Assembly (NCBI GenBank): GCA_030248215.1
Contig: JASANG010000961.1
Coordinates: 62,001 to 126,000 of the forward strand
Direction of reading: 5' to 3'
Source of the DNA: Enoplolaimus lenunculus
Lineage: Eukaryota > Nematoda > Enoplea > Enoplida > Thoracostomopsidae
DNA: 64,000 nucleotides
Below the pieces are notes generated by a model that did not search any database, was not told the origin of the DNA, and saw only the letters and a list, made by a program, of their open reading frames with translations. Within the stretch, counting starts at the first letter, position 1; every line of letters starts with the position of its first letter. Made by a program: the position numbers and the translations under genes. Positions 31,701-44,161 of the stretch are shown piece by piece.

Positions 31701-34700
31701 ATGCGTTCGTCAACACGCATATGTGGTATGCCACAGATAAGAATTGTGTAATATTTCAACTGTGTCCCATGCTCAATGTACTCGCACCGTTGCAAATTCC
31801 ACGTCCCACGTGCTGGCGTTTCTGTTCGATTGTTAAAAACCATCTGCGGCGGGTCGATAACGCGTCCTGTAAAGTAAAAATGGCAACTAAGTGAAGGTGT
31901 ACTTACTAGCGGTCCCAAAGAGGGGAGGGGGCGTTACGTTTATGAAATTCGGGTATGAATTCAATTTTTTCATTATTCCGAACGCCTGGCATCCCCTGTG
32001 TGCACGGTATATATGCTAGCATTGTGTTAGCCTTGCTCATGTTGGAGTTTTTTTAGGTGCTCCCTGGCTTAACCTGACAGGCTTTGATTTGTGGTGCTTA
32101 TTACAAACAGGAGAATTCTTCAAGTGAGATCCTGGATACTGGGGATTTGCCAAGGAAGTTCTAACATGCTGCAGGGGCACCATCCTCATCTACTAGTTGA
32201 AACATCGGATATCTACGGTATAAAAGACAACTAATCGCTTTAGACTGAGTTAACAAAAAATTCACTTTCAACAGATTAGTTGAAACAATCATCATACACT
32301 AAATCCAGTATGACTTTTATCAAAATTGAGTTGCCATGAAAATGACTGTAAACATACAGAACAGATATATACCAGTAAGTTGAGTTAGATCACGCGAAAT
32401 ATTTAGTCCAAAACTATTCGCAACTGGATCGCCGCTAATGCTAGCTTCATGCACAAGTTGTTCTACTTGTTCCATTCGCTGAACTGGCGGTGCTGCAGCC
32501 TAAAAATAGAACAAGTCAATCATGGAGCTAACAGATATCAGGGGTTTTCTGGTCTTGTCAGTACCATCAGCTGTCTTGACATCGGTAGCATCAGCAACAA
32601 TCGTTCAGCATCGGCACTGCAAAAGGTTGTCACTTGTTTGCCGATATTTTTGAACTTCAGCAGTGAGTTGGAATGCTAGCAATTTCACTGGTTAACGTAT
32701 ATTATTCAATGCGCCTGATCAGAAAACTGTTATCTTGCGCTGTTTATGTTTGAAAAAATTAAATTTATTCTTCGTCAGGGTGCAATTGGAATTCCGGCTC
32801 CGACATATTTTCTTGACATTCCAGTTCCGGTAAATTTTTACCGTATATAATTAAAAATTTCGGTATTAAATTTTGGTCGGTGGAAATTATTACTAAATAA
32901 TGAAGGTAAAAATTAATGGATTTCATTAGTATAGTATATAAGCTTTGACAATCGCCAAAAATAAACCATCGCAATTAGATTGCGCTTCCGTGGATTAGGA
33001 AAATCTAAAATACAGCAGATAACGTGAATATGTATTTCCAACTAGTGATATTTCACCAATAATATTGAAAAAAGAAAATTCAAATGAATTTTTCGGTGGC
33101 ATGTATTTTTCATTTTCCCGTTCCGGTAAATTGTAATCCCGGTTGCACCCTGGTTGTTAGAGTTTAAGCCTTCGCGACCGTTGCACCCTGGTTGTTAGAG
33201 TTTAAGCCTTCGCGACCATAACGATTTGGTGAAGTAATGCTATCAGCTCTTTAAGCAGGCCTAAAAATATCTCGGAAAAAAATGCAAAATCTCTGAGACA
33301 TCAATATTTCAAACGAAATTAATGAGCGCAGTTTCTAGCTTAATAAATTGCCAATCATCTGTCTGGCTACGTTTTGACGTACACTTCGAATAATTTGTTG
33401 CAATTGTTCAGGACGCAACTGTGAATTCGGCACTTTTTGCTCAGGATGTATTTCCAAAACTTCAATGGGATAGTGCGTTTGTCGATCGCTAAAATAGCCT
33501 TAAATCAATATTAATGTTACTGCATTTGCAGATAAGTACGTAGTAAGTATGTTCATATGACCATCAGCCAGGATGCAAAACGGAGTTAGAAGTTTTCAGG
33601 GCCCATACTGACTCTGATTACATACCGAGATGCACAAATGAATGCATTTGGTATGCTCCAGCTCCTACAAAGTTATATAAGCACCGGCCGGAATCTTAAC
33701 GCAACCTGTATTCTCAACGTGTGTAGTACATATCAGTTTTTGATAGGCATAGTGATTGAGGACATTGCTGTTACAATTTTATTTTTCCTTTATCGCCATC
33801 AAACTTATGAAGATGACCCGTCAATTTAAATGGTATCAGCCAGAGAAGATATTAGGTCGTAGCGCTATACTGTTATGACTATTTTAATGCCGCCTGGCAT
33901 CGTATGGTAACACAAACTAAAATATGGCCTCACATAAATTGTAAACTAAAATTTTTTAACTTGCAGCGAGTGCCATACAAGCATAATCCACCATAACATT
34001 CCCCACTTACCCGACACCATTAACATATTCTCAACGTGTGTAGTACATATCAGTTTTTGATAGGTATAGTGATTGAGGACATTGCTGTTACAATTTTATT
34101 TTTCCTTTATCGCCATCAAACTTATGAAGATGACCCGTCAATTTAAATGGTATCAGCCAGAGAAGATATTAGGTCGTAGCGCTATACTGTTATGACTATT
34201 TTAATGCCGCCTGGCATCGTATGGTAACACAAACTAAAATATGGCCTCACATAAATTGTAAACTAAAATTTTTTAACTTGCAGCGAGTGCCATACAAGCA
34301 TAATCCACCATAACATTCCCCACTTACCCGACACCATTAACCACCAATGGAAGCATCGGGTAGCGCAGTCGAATGTTATAACGTTCATTAAAATACTGTT
34401 CAACCGTTATTTCTTCTTCGCTGCCGTCCTTGGTGCGATATTTAAACCGAATATCAGAAGCGTTGAAGAAACGATACGCACGTCCGTTGGTGCGTTCTTT
34501 GGTTAATCCTTTGGGTTTGAAAACACGACGCGCGATACTTTTAATCGTTCGAACTTTCAACTCTCAAAAAGGTAAGCCAACTAAATAGCACACCATTTAC
34601 GTATTACAAACACACCATTACGCGGCTTAGTCAGTTCAAGAAATTCATCATACACCTACCATCAATAACGCGAGGATTAATTTAGAAAGAAATTATTACG

Positions 34701-37700
34701 CTTTATATACAGATGGCGTCATAGGCCAAATTGCCAGGGTGGCAAAAAACTTCTGATTTGGATTAAAAACCGAACCCAACAATGTTCTGCAATATATGCT
34801 TACATTTTTAAACAATTAAAATTTTAAATAACTTGCCAAAAAATGAATTTTTGTTTTCAATCGCAAATCTCAGAATAGACTTAACTGAAGTCACAGTCAT
34901 TATTTATCAACAGCACAATCCATTCTCACCCAGAAGCTTATTTATTTCGTTATTTTATTGACACAGAGTTGCACCTAGGAATGTGCCAATAATCCAGCTT
35001 TAGTACACCATGTTTAATAAACAGGTAGGATACTACATTACATAATTATACGTAGACAAACCCTAACCATCATAAACGATAAAGGAATTTTATAAATCAA
35101 ATCCCGGACAGCCAATGGCTAAAAATACAAGCATCTGGATTCTGACACAACTCTAGTCTAGTCACAGTCAAATGCTTACTTTTAATGGCAGACTCAAATA
35201 TGCCGAACAGTTCGTTTTCAGGCATGCGTTGTTGCGGATCAAGTGAACACAAAAAATTATAGCAATTCAGTGGTGCGTAAAATACAGAAGTTGCTACGTC
35301 AACATTTAGCGAAAGCTGCCATTTTTGTACGTTCGGTGACGAGGATCCGCTGCCACGTCCGTTGCCGCCGTTGCTTCCTGAGCGAATCGCTTTCCAATTT
35401 TGAACTGGTTTCGATGACATAGAAAACCCTTTGTACAATGCCATACCCCCACCAATATCGTGAACAAACGGCTCAGGCTTATAAAAACCTTTGCCGCTAT
35501 AGAAAAAGCGGCGTCTGAAACACAAAATAGAAATTAATTATATAATTTGAGTCTTATGAACAGATTTTCAGAAGTCAAAATTAGGATTCGAATTCGGTAA
35601 GTTGTAACGGGATCGAATTCGTATTCGAAATCGGTGACATCGCGAGGGCGGGTTATAATGGATACATGTGTTCATATATCTATTAAGTGAACTGGCCCCT
35701 AACAAAAAAATCACGTTGTAAAAATATTAAACTGAATGCAAAATCAAAATAACGACAACTATATACTCGAAAGAACTCACTTATTATATTGTGTCTGCCG
35801 CAATATCAAATCTATTGCTTGTAAAGGCAAACAAGTGCGCGCATCCAAATTTTCGTTAATCACTGAATCAATCGACGCAATATCAATCTGCCCAACAGAT
35901 TTTACGCGAACCACAAAGTCTTTCAGACGCGTGCCTTCGAGTTGTAAACCGAATAGATCGAAATTTTTCTAAATACCATCAATAGTATATTATGCTTATT
36001 TAAGTATATACGTACGTATGTAATGTAAGTATTTTGTTTACACATAAAACGAGAATTGCAATGAAAATTGCAAACAATTCAACAAAAGTAACGGTGCCGT
36101 TACATAAGTGTTTCTTTTTCTTCGGCAAAGGTTAAATTTTTTGGGAACCCAAAACTATGATCCAAAACTAATCAATCAGAGAGGAGGACAAAGTTTGGTA
36201 ATTTATATTTATATACTACATGTAATTTAAAAGTCAATGCGTAAAACATAACCGAAAACATCATGTTGTAATGCAACTAAACAACAACTACAACACTACA
36301 GTCCGCTGGAGCGCTGCCCAAAATACGTATGTCGGGTTTTCCGGATTAAATAAAAACCTATATTCCTATATATATGTATGCCTAAGATTATATACGTACG
36401 TAGTAGGGTGCAACCGGAATTCCGGTTCCGGCATCTTTTAACCTTCCAGTTCCGGTGAATTTTTACCGGAATTAAAAGTTTCGGCATTAAATTTTGGTCG
36501 GTGGAAATTTAGATATTATTTTACTAAAGGCGATAAAAATTAATTAAATTTCTTAGTATTAAACCATAGCAATCGCCGAAAATAAACCATCGAAGGCATA
36601 TTTCGGTTCCGCCGATTATGAAAAGCTAACAAGGTGCAGTCACGGATAGTTTTTAAGTCATTATACTTAATCAAATAAATTATATGCGTACGAACTGTAC
36701 TGGCAACTAAATCACAATAAAACCAGTCGTAGTGGGACTACATGTATTGAGCGAAGCTCGAACACACTTAATCAATGAAGCTAATATACAATTTAGTTAG
36801 CTAACTATTCATTTATCGGTTTTGGAGGTTTGTTTGCATACAATTATTCAGATTCCTCGCACCCAAAAACCCTTCAGTAACACTACTAATTTGTGGAATA
36901 TTGCAAAAATCTAACGTAGGCTCATCAATTATGCTAATATGCAAATTAGTTATTAACTAACTATTAAATTATTGTTTTTGAAGGTTTGTACACAATTATT
37001 GAGCGAAGCGAAAAAGAATCTCAGGAACGGCTGAACCGATTTTGATAAACTTTTTTGTTTAAAAGCCAATTATCCTGGGGTGTTAACCTCGCATTAGGGT
37101 TTTAAATTTTAAGCCGTTTATTAGCTATAGGCTAATTTGCATAATTAATTAAGCCTAAATTAGGACTTTCCACAGTATTTCACTAATTATTACAGTTAGA
37201 AGTCCAAAACCGATAATTGACTAGTTAGCTAATAGCTAATTTGCATATTTGCTTAATTGACAAGACAAAACTATGACTTTTTAAATTATTTCAATAATTA
37301 TTAGGGTTTACTAAAGGTTTTTGGGTGCGAGGAATCTGAATAAATTGTTTACAAACCTTGAAAACCGATAACTGAATAGCTAGCTAATAACTAATTTGCA
37401 TATTAGCTTAATTAACGAGACAAAATTAGAACTTTTTAAATTATTCCAAAATTTTTTAGTGTGGTTCAAGGGTTCTTGGGTGCGAGTAATCTGAGGAAAT
37501 TGCTTACAAACCTCCAAAACCGATAAATGAGTCCCACTACGACTGGTTTATTTAGATTCCTTGCACCCAAAACCCTCTAATGCTGAAATTAGATTGCTTG
37601 TAACCCAAATAATTAGTGAAATATGGTAAAAAGCCCTAATTTAGGTTTATCAACTATGCTAATATGCATATAAGCTATTAGCGAACTATTGAATTATCAG

Positions 37701-40700
37701 TTTTCAAGCTTTGTGGACAATTTAATTCAGATGCCTCGCATCCCTAATTAGATATTAACTAACTATTAATTTATCGGTTCTGGAGGTTTACAAACATTTT
37801 ATGCTTGTAACTGTAGTAATTAGTGAAATGTCTTAAAATCCAATTTAGGCTTAACCAATTATGCAAATTAGACTGTACTAATAAACGGCTTAAAATTTTA
37901 AAACACCAATGCGAGGTTAACACCCCTGTATGACAGATTTCCAAGAAAAAAGTTAATCAAAATCGGTTCAACGGTTCCTGAGATTCTTTTCAGACGGACA
38001 TCCAATATAAAACACTTCGCGAAACCCCAAACTTCGCTCAATTAAATGTACAAATAATAAACAGCACGCCATGCATACGTACGTACCCCTTTGGGACCTA
38101 TTCCAAGCGGGTCGACTGACAGTAGTATTTTCTGGCGATCATACGCTAGAGCACGATTTTGGAAAAATTGCGGATACGCATCGATGAGCGCTTGATATAT
38201 CTCCCAATTCTGCAAATACTCTTCGGCTTTGCGAACTCTGGAAATTACAATGCTTGCCAGAATAAACATAGAGTCGGAATCCGTGAAATTAAGCCCTTTC
38301 AGTGGCTAATTCTAAAACAAACATTACACGCGAAAAACCGTTTGCAAAATCACACAATTCAACGATAACCTTTTAGGAAGGTAATTAGACAAAAACAGTT
38401 TGTGCATTGCGTGATGTTGATTTCTCTAGAACCAGATGTTTTGTTACACACCCTTCGTTTAGGAATGAATTATACAAGTATATACAGGGTGCAACCGGAA
38501 TTCCGGTTCCGGTTCCGGCATTTTTTCACCTTCCGGTTCCGGTTCCGGTAAATTTTTACCGGATTTAAAAATTCCGGTATTATAATTTGGCCGTTTTATT
38601 AACTTTGCTAATTTTTAAGAATCTCTTTTGAAAGCCACTTGTACTCCGAATATAAGCCATTGATGGTGGATTTCACTTCAGTCGATGATGAAAATCTAAA
38701 ATACAACAATTAAAATAAATATCTATGTTCGACTAAGGTTATTTCACAAATAATAGAGCAAAAATAAGATTAAAATGAAATTTTTGGTGAAATACATTTT
38801 TCACTTTCCGGTTCCGGTTCCGGTTCCGGTAAAATTTTCAAATTCCGGTTCCGGTTCCGGTAAATTGTAATTCCGGTTGCACCCTGAGTATATAGCATAC
38901 TTGGATTTTTTAACCAACGGCACTCGTTCGCCTTCACGCGACATAATCATTGGTTGAATATCAATATCGTACTGTTCGAGACTAGACAATTTAGGCATAA
39001 CCTCCATCTGATAGTGGTTTGTTACCAACCGAACATTCCGCCCTAAGACAAACAACAAAAACAAATATTACATAACAAGCATGAGAACAGACGCGCGGAA
39101 AACGCAACATTTTGATCCACCGGAATTTTTTGACATTTTTGCTATAACTTCTTAACAGGGTGGCCAATGAGACGATATTGGTCTCATTTTACTACCCCCC
39201 GAACATGCTATAAATGTGCTAATCCGTTCCGACGTCTCCGTTTTAAACAGTTTTAGCGTTGTGCCCTTTTCTAAAATTCTTTTCCAAAATGTCATTTTTG
39301 TTCAAAAATTGAATGCAGTTTCGTGGCATAATTACTTAACCACTGACTCTTTAACAACATGCAAAACCTTAAAATGTGGGTAATTGCTTGCTCTATATCA
39401 TGTAAGCAGTAATAAATGTTTCCAATTTTTATCTGATCAAAAAACAAGCCTTTGTACAGGTTCCCTCAATCAGCTATTTTACTGTACCACTCTTCCTTCA
39501 AGTTGAACAAGCCTTTGTACAGGTGCCCTCAATCAGCTATTTTACTGTACCAGTTTTTCCTTCAAGTTTTTCAACTGGTTGCAGCTATATTGACATGTTA
39601 ACCATGGTTTTATGCGCTGAGCATGTATAACGCACAGCCGGTTCCGTCATTTTTTACTTTCCGGTTCCGGCAAATTTTTACCGGAATTAAATTTTGGTCG
39701 CCGAAAATTAAGGTATTCTACTCAAAAATGACGATAAAAATTAAATAATATCATTAGTATATTTCCGTAGATTATGAAAATCTAAACTAGGATTATTTTA
39801 ACAATAAAAAATTAAAATAAATTTTTCCGTGTCACGTATTTTTCATTTTCCGGTTCCGTTTCAAATAAATTGTAATTCCGGTTGCACCCTGATATATATT
39901 TCGATGGCATAATTTTTCATGTTCCGGTTCAACTAATTTTTTCAAATTTCGGTTCCGGGAAACTGTAATTACGATTTCGCAGAATGTATTTTTACTTTTC
40001 CGATTCCGGTTTTGTTTCCGATAATTTGTCCAATTCCGATTCAGTTCCGGTATATAAATCGTAATTCCGGTTGCATCTGGTTAAAGCGATTGGAAGAAAT
40101 TATTTTCGGAAATTCCACTTTAATTACCTCGTCGACCCCCACTATCCGGTCGTAAAGCAATCCGCCATTCTTGTGCCTCTTCTTCCAACTCTGGAGACCG
40201 TCGTGGCATATCTAATTCTTCTTTCTTTTCGTATTTATACTTCATTTCTTCTTTCTTCACTCCGTCACCATCGGGAGACTCACGCTTCACGCTTTTTTCA
40301 CCACCGCGCGGCGACGAATCGTCGCCCGCTCGCGGTCGTTTTTCGCCGACATTGCCTCTACAATATGAACTTATTCAAATATTTTCAGTGCGAAAATTAG
40401 CTGCTTTTGATGACCATATTTGGAATAAATGTATTATGTATCGTCGAATCCGTTAGTCGTACACATGCGCATAAGGCGGTATGTATATAGAAGATTGTCA
40501 TTTTATAATAAAGATATATACCAAATACACAAATGCCAATGCTCAGCTCAGACAACACTAAAACTTACTCGCGCCGTCCTTCTTCACTTTCAGCCTCCGT
40601 TTTCACAGTCACAGCACTCTGAAAAATAAACAAAATATTGCCTTCAATCTTTATGTACAAGTCACACCAACAACATAAACTTTTAGAAGTTAAAACATGC

Positions 40701-41498
40701 ACCAAGCCTAAACGTTATTAGCGCTGTAGCGGTACCGACAAAATCTAGCTTTTATTCTCGTCCTGGCCCTGAAATGTACGTACTAGCAGAGTTACAAAAA
40801 CCGCAATGTATTTCGCACTTAGCAGCAGGGTGCAGGTTTGTGCGATCTCGGTCAAAAACAGAGAGCGAAACCAGACAACCGAGACTGTTTGATCTCGGTC
40901 AATTTTTAACCGTTACCTAGCATACAAATAAAATTTTTTCTAACCGAACCTTTGAATGTTATGTTGCATATGCTCAAAATTTATAATATTAAACACATAA
41001 TTACCGCAAAAATGTTATTTTTAGCAAAAACACTGACAAACACAGATACAGAAAATATAAAACGACCCCACACCACTGTTCTTTTTAGACCGAGACAAGC
41101 TAAATCCCGAGACTTACCGAGATCGCACATGACTGACAGGGTGCAACCGAAGTTCCGATTAGAATTCCGATTCTAAACCAGTTCCAATTATGATTCCGAT
41201 TACACAATCCATCGGAATTTTAAAATTTTAATTTTAATCTTACTTGTTCTCATATTTCGCATAAAAATTCTGTATTATTTATCTATAAATTGCTTCCGAT
41301 GAGTTAACTTGCTTTTACTGAACAAAATCAACGCCAACTTGTTAATACAACCTTTTTGAAATATGTTGCCAGCCGACAGACACGCTTAATCAACATGATA
41401 TTTGTCAATACAAATTATCCGTAGTCACAAAACTTCTAGTTAGAATTTGTTGTGGTCATGAAATATGAAATACGTACTTGTCCTTCTTCTTCAGCCAT
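28705..41498 (-). CDS. Argonaute (AGO subfamily) with altered PIWI catalytic site
   Basis: Sixteen exons from ATG 41498-41496: 41478-41498, 40569-40618, 40128-40357, 38901-39042, 38087-38237, 35781-35968, 35180-35514, 34328-34562, 33383-33488, 32373-32499, 31582-31866, 31255-31326, 30246-30418, 29508-29820, 28895-29316, 28705-28852; about 998 residues. A charged N-terminal stretch (KRPRAGDDSSPRGGEK) precedes the N domain. PAZ lies in exons 7-9 (EQYFNERYNIRLRYPMLP), MID in 12-13 (EVKRCGDVKY, MTQNFTMKN), PIWI in 14-16 (FIGADLAQPP, QGTSRPTHYHVLHDDN, final MLRQIFFE). Expected role: small-RNA-guided silencing. Of the human AGO2 tetrad, D597 is kept, D669 is Gly (YRGGISEG) and H807 is Asn (YYANHAITRAR). 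MID residues matching Y529, K533, Q545 and K570 remain; K566 is Glu. Unresolved: exons 13 and 14 do not join in phase by GT-AG sites, and the exon 9 donor could be 33375. Confidence 0.93.
30520..30628. mobile_element. CAGGGTGCAACCGG-family fragment
   Basis: TTTCCGGTGGCATGTATTTT, then CCGGTTCCGGTAATTTG and AATTCCGGTTGCAC form the right end of the hAT-like family. In the Argonaute intron between exons 13 and 12. Confidence 0.55.
32543..32690. mobile_element. GGGATGTGCCGAT-family fragment
   Basis: GACATCGGTAGCATCAGC, CATCGGCACTGCAAAAGG and TTTGCCGATATTTTTG follow the family pattern. In the Argonaute intron upstream of exon 10. Truncated. Confidence 0.45.
32776..33152. mobile_element. CAGGGTGCAACCGG-family element, nearly full length
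   Basis: CAGGGTGCAATTGGAATTCC left end and CCCGGTTGCACCCTG right end. Internal AATTTCGGTATTAAATTTTGG and TAAACCATCGCAATTAG are shared with 36405-36640. The right end has been copied again in a 38-bp tandem repeat (33142-33217). Confidence 0.65.
33142..33217. repeat. 38-bp direct tandem duplication
   Basis: GTTGCACCCTGGTTGTTAGA starts both copies (33142 and 33180), which appear identical. It covers the end of the element at 32776-33152 and its flank, so it arose after insertion. Confidence 0.9.
33709..34341. repeat. recent 317-bp tandem duplication across the Argonaute exon 8 donor
   Basis: TTCTCAACGTGTGTAGTACA begins copies at 33711 and 34028 (offset 317 bp), and both end GACACCATTAAC. Reading along, only one clear difference was seen (GATAGGCATAG against GATAGGTATAG). 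The copy nearer exon 8 includes its last bases and donor (34328). The other carries a detached duplicate of the exon end and donor near 34011 without the rest of the exon. Confidence 0.9.
34563..35179 (-). other. Argonaute intron 7, no recognised repeat
   Basis: AT-rich intron of 617 bp. GTGCCAATAATCCAGC near 34983 resembles a worn end of the GGGATGTGCCGAT family. Nothing else assignable. Confidence 0.4.
36405..36640. mobile_element. CAGGGTGCAACCGG-family element, right end lost
   Basis: AGGGTGCAACCGGAATTCCG left end and an internal block like that of 32776-33152. It runs out around AAAAGCTAACAAGGTGCAG. In the Argonaute intron between exons 6 and 5, close to the GAGCGAAGCTCG element. Confidence 0.6.
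36722..38044. repeat. GAGCGAAGCTCG-ended repetitive elements, nested or rearranged
   Basis: Starts ACCAGTCGTAGTGGGACTAC and ends ACTTCGCTCAATTAA like 3321-4250, but at 37531-37551 an inverted GTCCCACTACGACTGGTT interrupts it. This indicates one copy inserted into, or recombined with, another. About ten diverged internal units with ATGCAAATTAG and GGTTTTGGAGG. Fills most of an Argonaute intron, ending 43 bp from exon 5. Confidence 0.6.
38485..38886. mobile_element. CAGGGTGCAACCGG hAT-like element beside an Argonaute splice donor
   Basis: Perfect outer ends CAGGGTGCAACCGGAATTCC and GGAATTACAATTTACCGG-type inverse, with ACCCTG at 38881-38886. AGTATATA is duplicated exactly at 38477-38484 and 38887-38894 (8 bp, hAT). 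Its interior matches 2625-3001 closely. The right flank stops 6 nt from the GT (38900-38899 on the minus strand) of Argonaute exon 4. Confidence 0.85.
39444..39569. repeat. 63-bp direct tandem duplication
   Basis: ACAAGCCTTTGTACAGG begins copies at 39444 and 39507. A few differences (GTTCCC against GTGCCC). In the Argonaute intron between exons 4 and 3. Confidence 0.85.
39635..39891. mobile_element. CAGGGTGCAACCGG-family element
   Basis: ACAGCCGGTTCCGTCATTTT left (worn) and GTAATTCCGGTTGCACCCTG right. A second right-end fragment follows directly (39900-40078, ending TTCCGGTTGCATCTGG), about 50 bp before Argonaute exon 3. Confidence 0.6.
40826..41140. mobile_element. TGTGCGATCTCGGT inverted-repeat element
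   Basis: TGTGCGATCTCGGTCAA at the left and TTACCGAGATCGCACATGA at the right are inverted. A second inner pair (GTTTGATCTCGGTC at about 40888 and GACCGAGACAAG) lies inside. Single copy in the window; in Argonaute intron 1. It abuts a CAGGGTGCAACCG fragment at 41138. Confidence 0.55.
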
Positions 41499-41654
41499 TG
41501 ACGTGTATCCCCTGAGCTAAATATACTATGAGAACTTTTATAGATTGAAGCTAAGTAACTAAAAATAATTAACGTTAAACACAGGTATATATGAACACGA
41601 TGCAGACGATCTAACTTGAAAAATAGTGAAATCCAGTGGACATCAGGTTCTACT

Positions 41655-42084
41655 AGAGATGTTGAGAAGCCAAATTTTTTGCTGATGCCTATTCTTATTT
41701 GGAAAATTTGTTGATCCCGAAACGATGCTGAACCGATGCCGATTACAACTTTACTACATCATGCTCACAGAAAAGATGATGGATACTTCATCACACCATT
41801 AAGGGCAGACTTAAACCCTTACCACCACACAATATAAACGATTGTAATTTCATTAGAAAGGTTCAATTAATTTTTTCGAACATAAACTCAAGAGAAAACA
41901 GTTCCCTGAGCAGACAAACGTTAAGGAGTGAACTTGATAGCATTCCAACCTACTGTTATGTGCAAAAAGTTTCGGCAAAGAATCGGCAAGTTTTTTGCAG
42001 TGCCGATGCCGATCCGATGCTCACCAAAACAACCGATTATTTCCGATACCATTGTCGGTTTTAATTAACCGGCACATACCTATG
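41655..42084. mobile_element. GGGATGTGCCGAT-family element, longest copy
   Basis: TTTTGCTGATGCCTATTC through GAACCGATGCCGATTAC at the left and GTCGGTTTTAATTAACCGG then CACATACC at the right. CTTAAACCC and AACAGTTCCCTGAGC blocks match the copy at 60-395. About 160 bp upstream of the Argonaute start codon. Confidence 0.55.
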
Positions 42085-42652
42085 AAAAGAACAGACATGT
42101 TAAAACAACTAGCTAAAAATCATTTATTCAAGCCGAACTTTAATTAGACAATATCCTACATGCGAGTTTTTGCGGGAGAACAGGCCCCTGAAAAAATGAG
42201 TAACTTACAGCTGCAAATAACTGCAACAAAACGCATATTTACTCTGACTTACGCTATGAAATATATGATTTGCGAACCACTATAACAAACATGAAACATA
42301 CGTATTTGCGAAAACTAAAATGGAAATGTTCGTGTTCGACGTGCTGAGCGGGGTCGGATGCTAATTCAGAGGAACGCGAGAAGAGTACGGTAGCCAAGGA
42401 GAATAAGTGGGACCCAGCCATCTAAAAAGCTTTGGACGGGGTATTTGGACATCTCATACCGGAGCAAAACAGCACCTTATTTTTAATAAAGTTTGCCCGC
42501 CCCCAACCCAAAAGCAAAACTTAAAGTCTTTATAGTCTTGGTAGGTTTCGATGCAGTGCAAAATTGGACATCGCGAGGCTCTGCTTGCAGATCATTGTGG
42601 CCTACCAATTATAAAACGGGCCATATGTGATCTGTTAGCGTATAGTGTAATT

Positions 42653-42908
42653 GGGTCAATGTAAAGAACAGGGGCGGAACAGCATTATGAGCATTTTCGT
42701 AAACCTAAGCCTAGCCTAAAGCCTAAAGTCTAAGCGTAAAAATGAGCATATTCCTAAACCTAAAGCCTAAGCGTAAAAATGAGCATATTCCTAAAGCCTA
42801 AGCCTAAACATAAGCCTAAAGACAAGCAAAAAATTAATCTAAAGCTTTAAGCTTTACTCTATTCCAGTCCCACAGAAAAACGTTTCGCCCCTGATCTTTA
42901 CATGGGCC
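42653..42908. mobile_element. TTAGGC-family miniature element, complete
   Basis: GGTCAATGTAAAGAACAGGG left, CTGATCTTTACATGGGCC right. The internal array has AAGCCTAAAGCC variants with two GCGTAAAAATGAGCATATTC repeats. Confidence 0.7.
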
Positions 42909-43694
42909 GTAAACGAGGCTCCAGTTTCTTTTACATAAGTGGGGTTTACGGCGTAAAGTTCGTGTTCGTGCCATTATAGTACCCATACCAGATATAGTGA
43001 AAAAAGTTGAGAGCGAAGCGAGCGATATTATGCTAGACGCACGTATTAAACTAAAGACAAAGGCCAGATTCTTCCAACTATTCGTCTGGAAAGTTTTTGA
43101 CATGAATGAGGGGCCCTCACCACGTACTCTCTCTTGGGTACGTTCCGATTCTACTGCGATACTGAACCAAATTGTGCTAAATTTTCATTAATCACGCCGG
43201 TTTACGAGTTACACTGCAAATCCCAACGTGGAGATTTTGCAGTGCGCATATAATGTTATAAAATGTTTTTTATTGTAGTTGCTCATAGTATACTATATGA
43301 CTGAGATAGGGTTAACTGTGAAATATATTAATCAGGAGAAATCTAATTGCACAAATACGCAAAACTTTTCGGAGTCCGACCATTTTTAGGTAAATGCTGG
43401 CTGTTCGTAGACTACGATAAAAACCTTCGGTGTTTCATATTCGGCTATGTAGCCCATATTAGTTATGCATGGGTCAATCCTTCAAACAAAACGAAATGAC
43501 CTGGACTCGACACCTAATTATTCAAAAGTGTTTCATTTTTAGCAGAAGCTAGGGAGAAGTTTGCAATGTGGTCAAGGTGGTGTTTTAAAATGAAGACTGA
43601 CCATCGGGATATATTTTAAAATGCATTGGGGGGACTAAATATAAGCCGAGTTGGGTAATATTTTAAAATGGAACACCGGCTCTTAATTTTACTG

Positions 43695-43945
43695 TACACA
43701 CAAAAAGTATTTCTGAATTTAATATTCAAATATTTTCTGCAACAAATCTGAACCATTTTTCTGATAATCATGACAATTTGTCTAAAAATAACTGGAAAAC
43801 GTTTATGTTCAGACTTTATTTAAAAAAATTTCGCAAACTTTTCTGTTATATAACCGAAATACTTTTCAAGTGCCCCTTGTTAATTTATATTTCTTAAATG
43901 TAAGAAATTTTTTCTTAAAAATCAGAAACATTATTTTGAGTGTAA
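43695..43945. mobile_element. AAAAGTATTTCTG inverted-repeat element
   Basis: TACACACAAAAAGTATTTCTG at the left and ACATTATTTTGAGTGTAAG at the right. The sister element at 51941-52193 shows the same ends in reverse order. AT-rich, non-coding. Confidence 0.55.
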
Positions 43946-44161
43946 GATTAGAAATCACGGTATATCCGTAATTTTAGACCAGACTGACGTATAAATAAAT
44001 ACATAGTTTAGCATCACAATTTCAAGTGGAGTTTTATGTATTAAAGTGAAAATGTTGCATGTATGCATAATTTCCTGTTAAGGTTTGACTTTTCAAATAT
44101 GATAATTAATAATTCTAAAGTTAAGCTGTACCATATAGAGCCCTTCACAAAATTTTGCTTA

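Noticed and set aside
33638-33829. Plus-strand ORF in the Argonaute intron
   Set aside because: It lies in the duplicated 317-bp intronic segment, and no splice context or homology supports it.
40071-40400. Plus-strand ORF over 40.1-40.4 kb
   Set aside because: It is the shadow of minus-strand Argonaute exon 3, whose frame joins its neighbours and matches the family.
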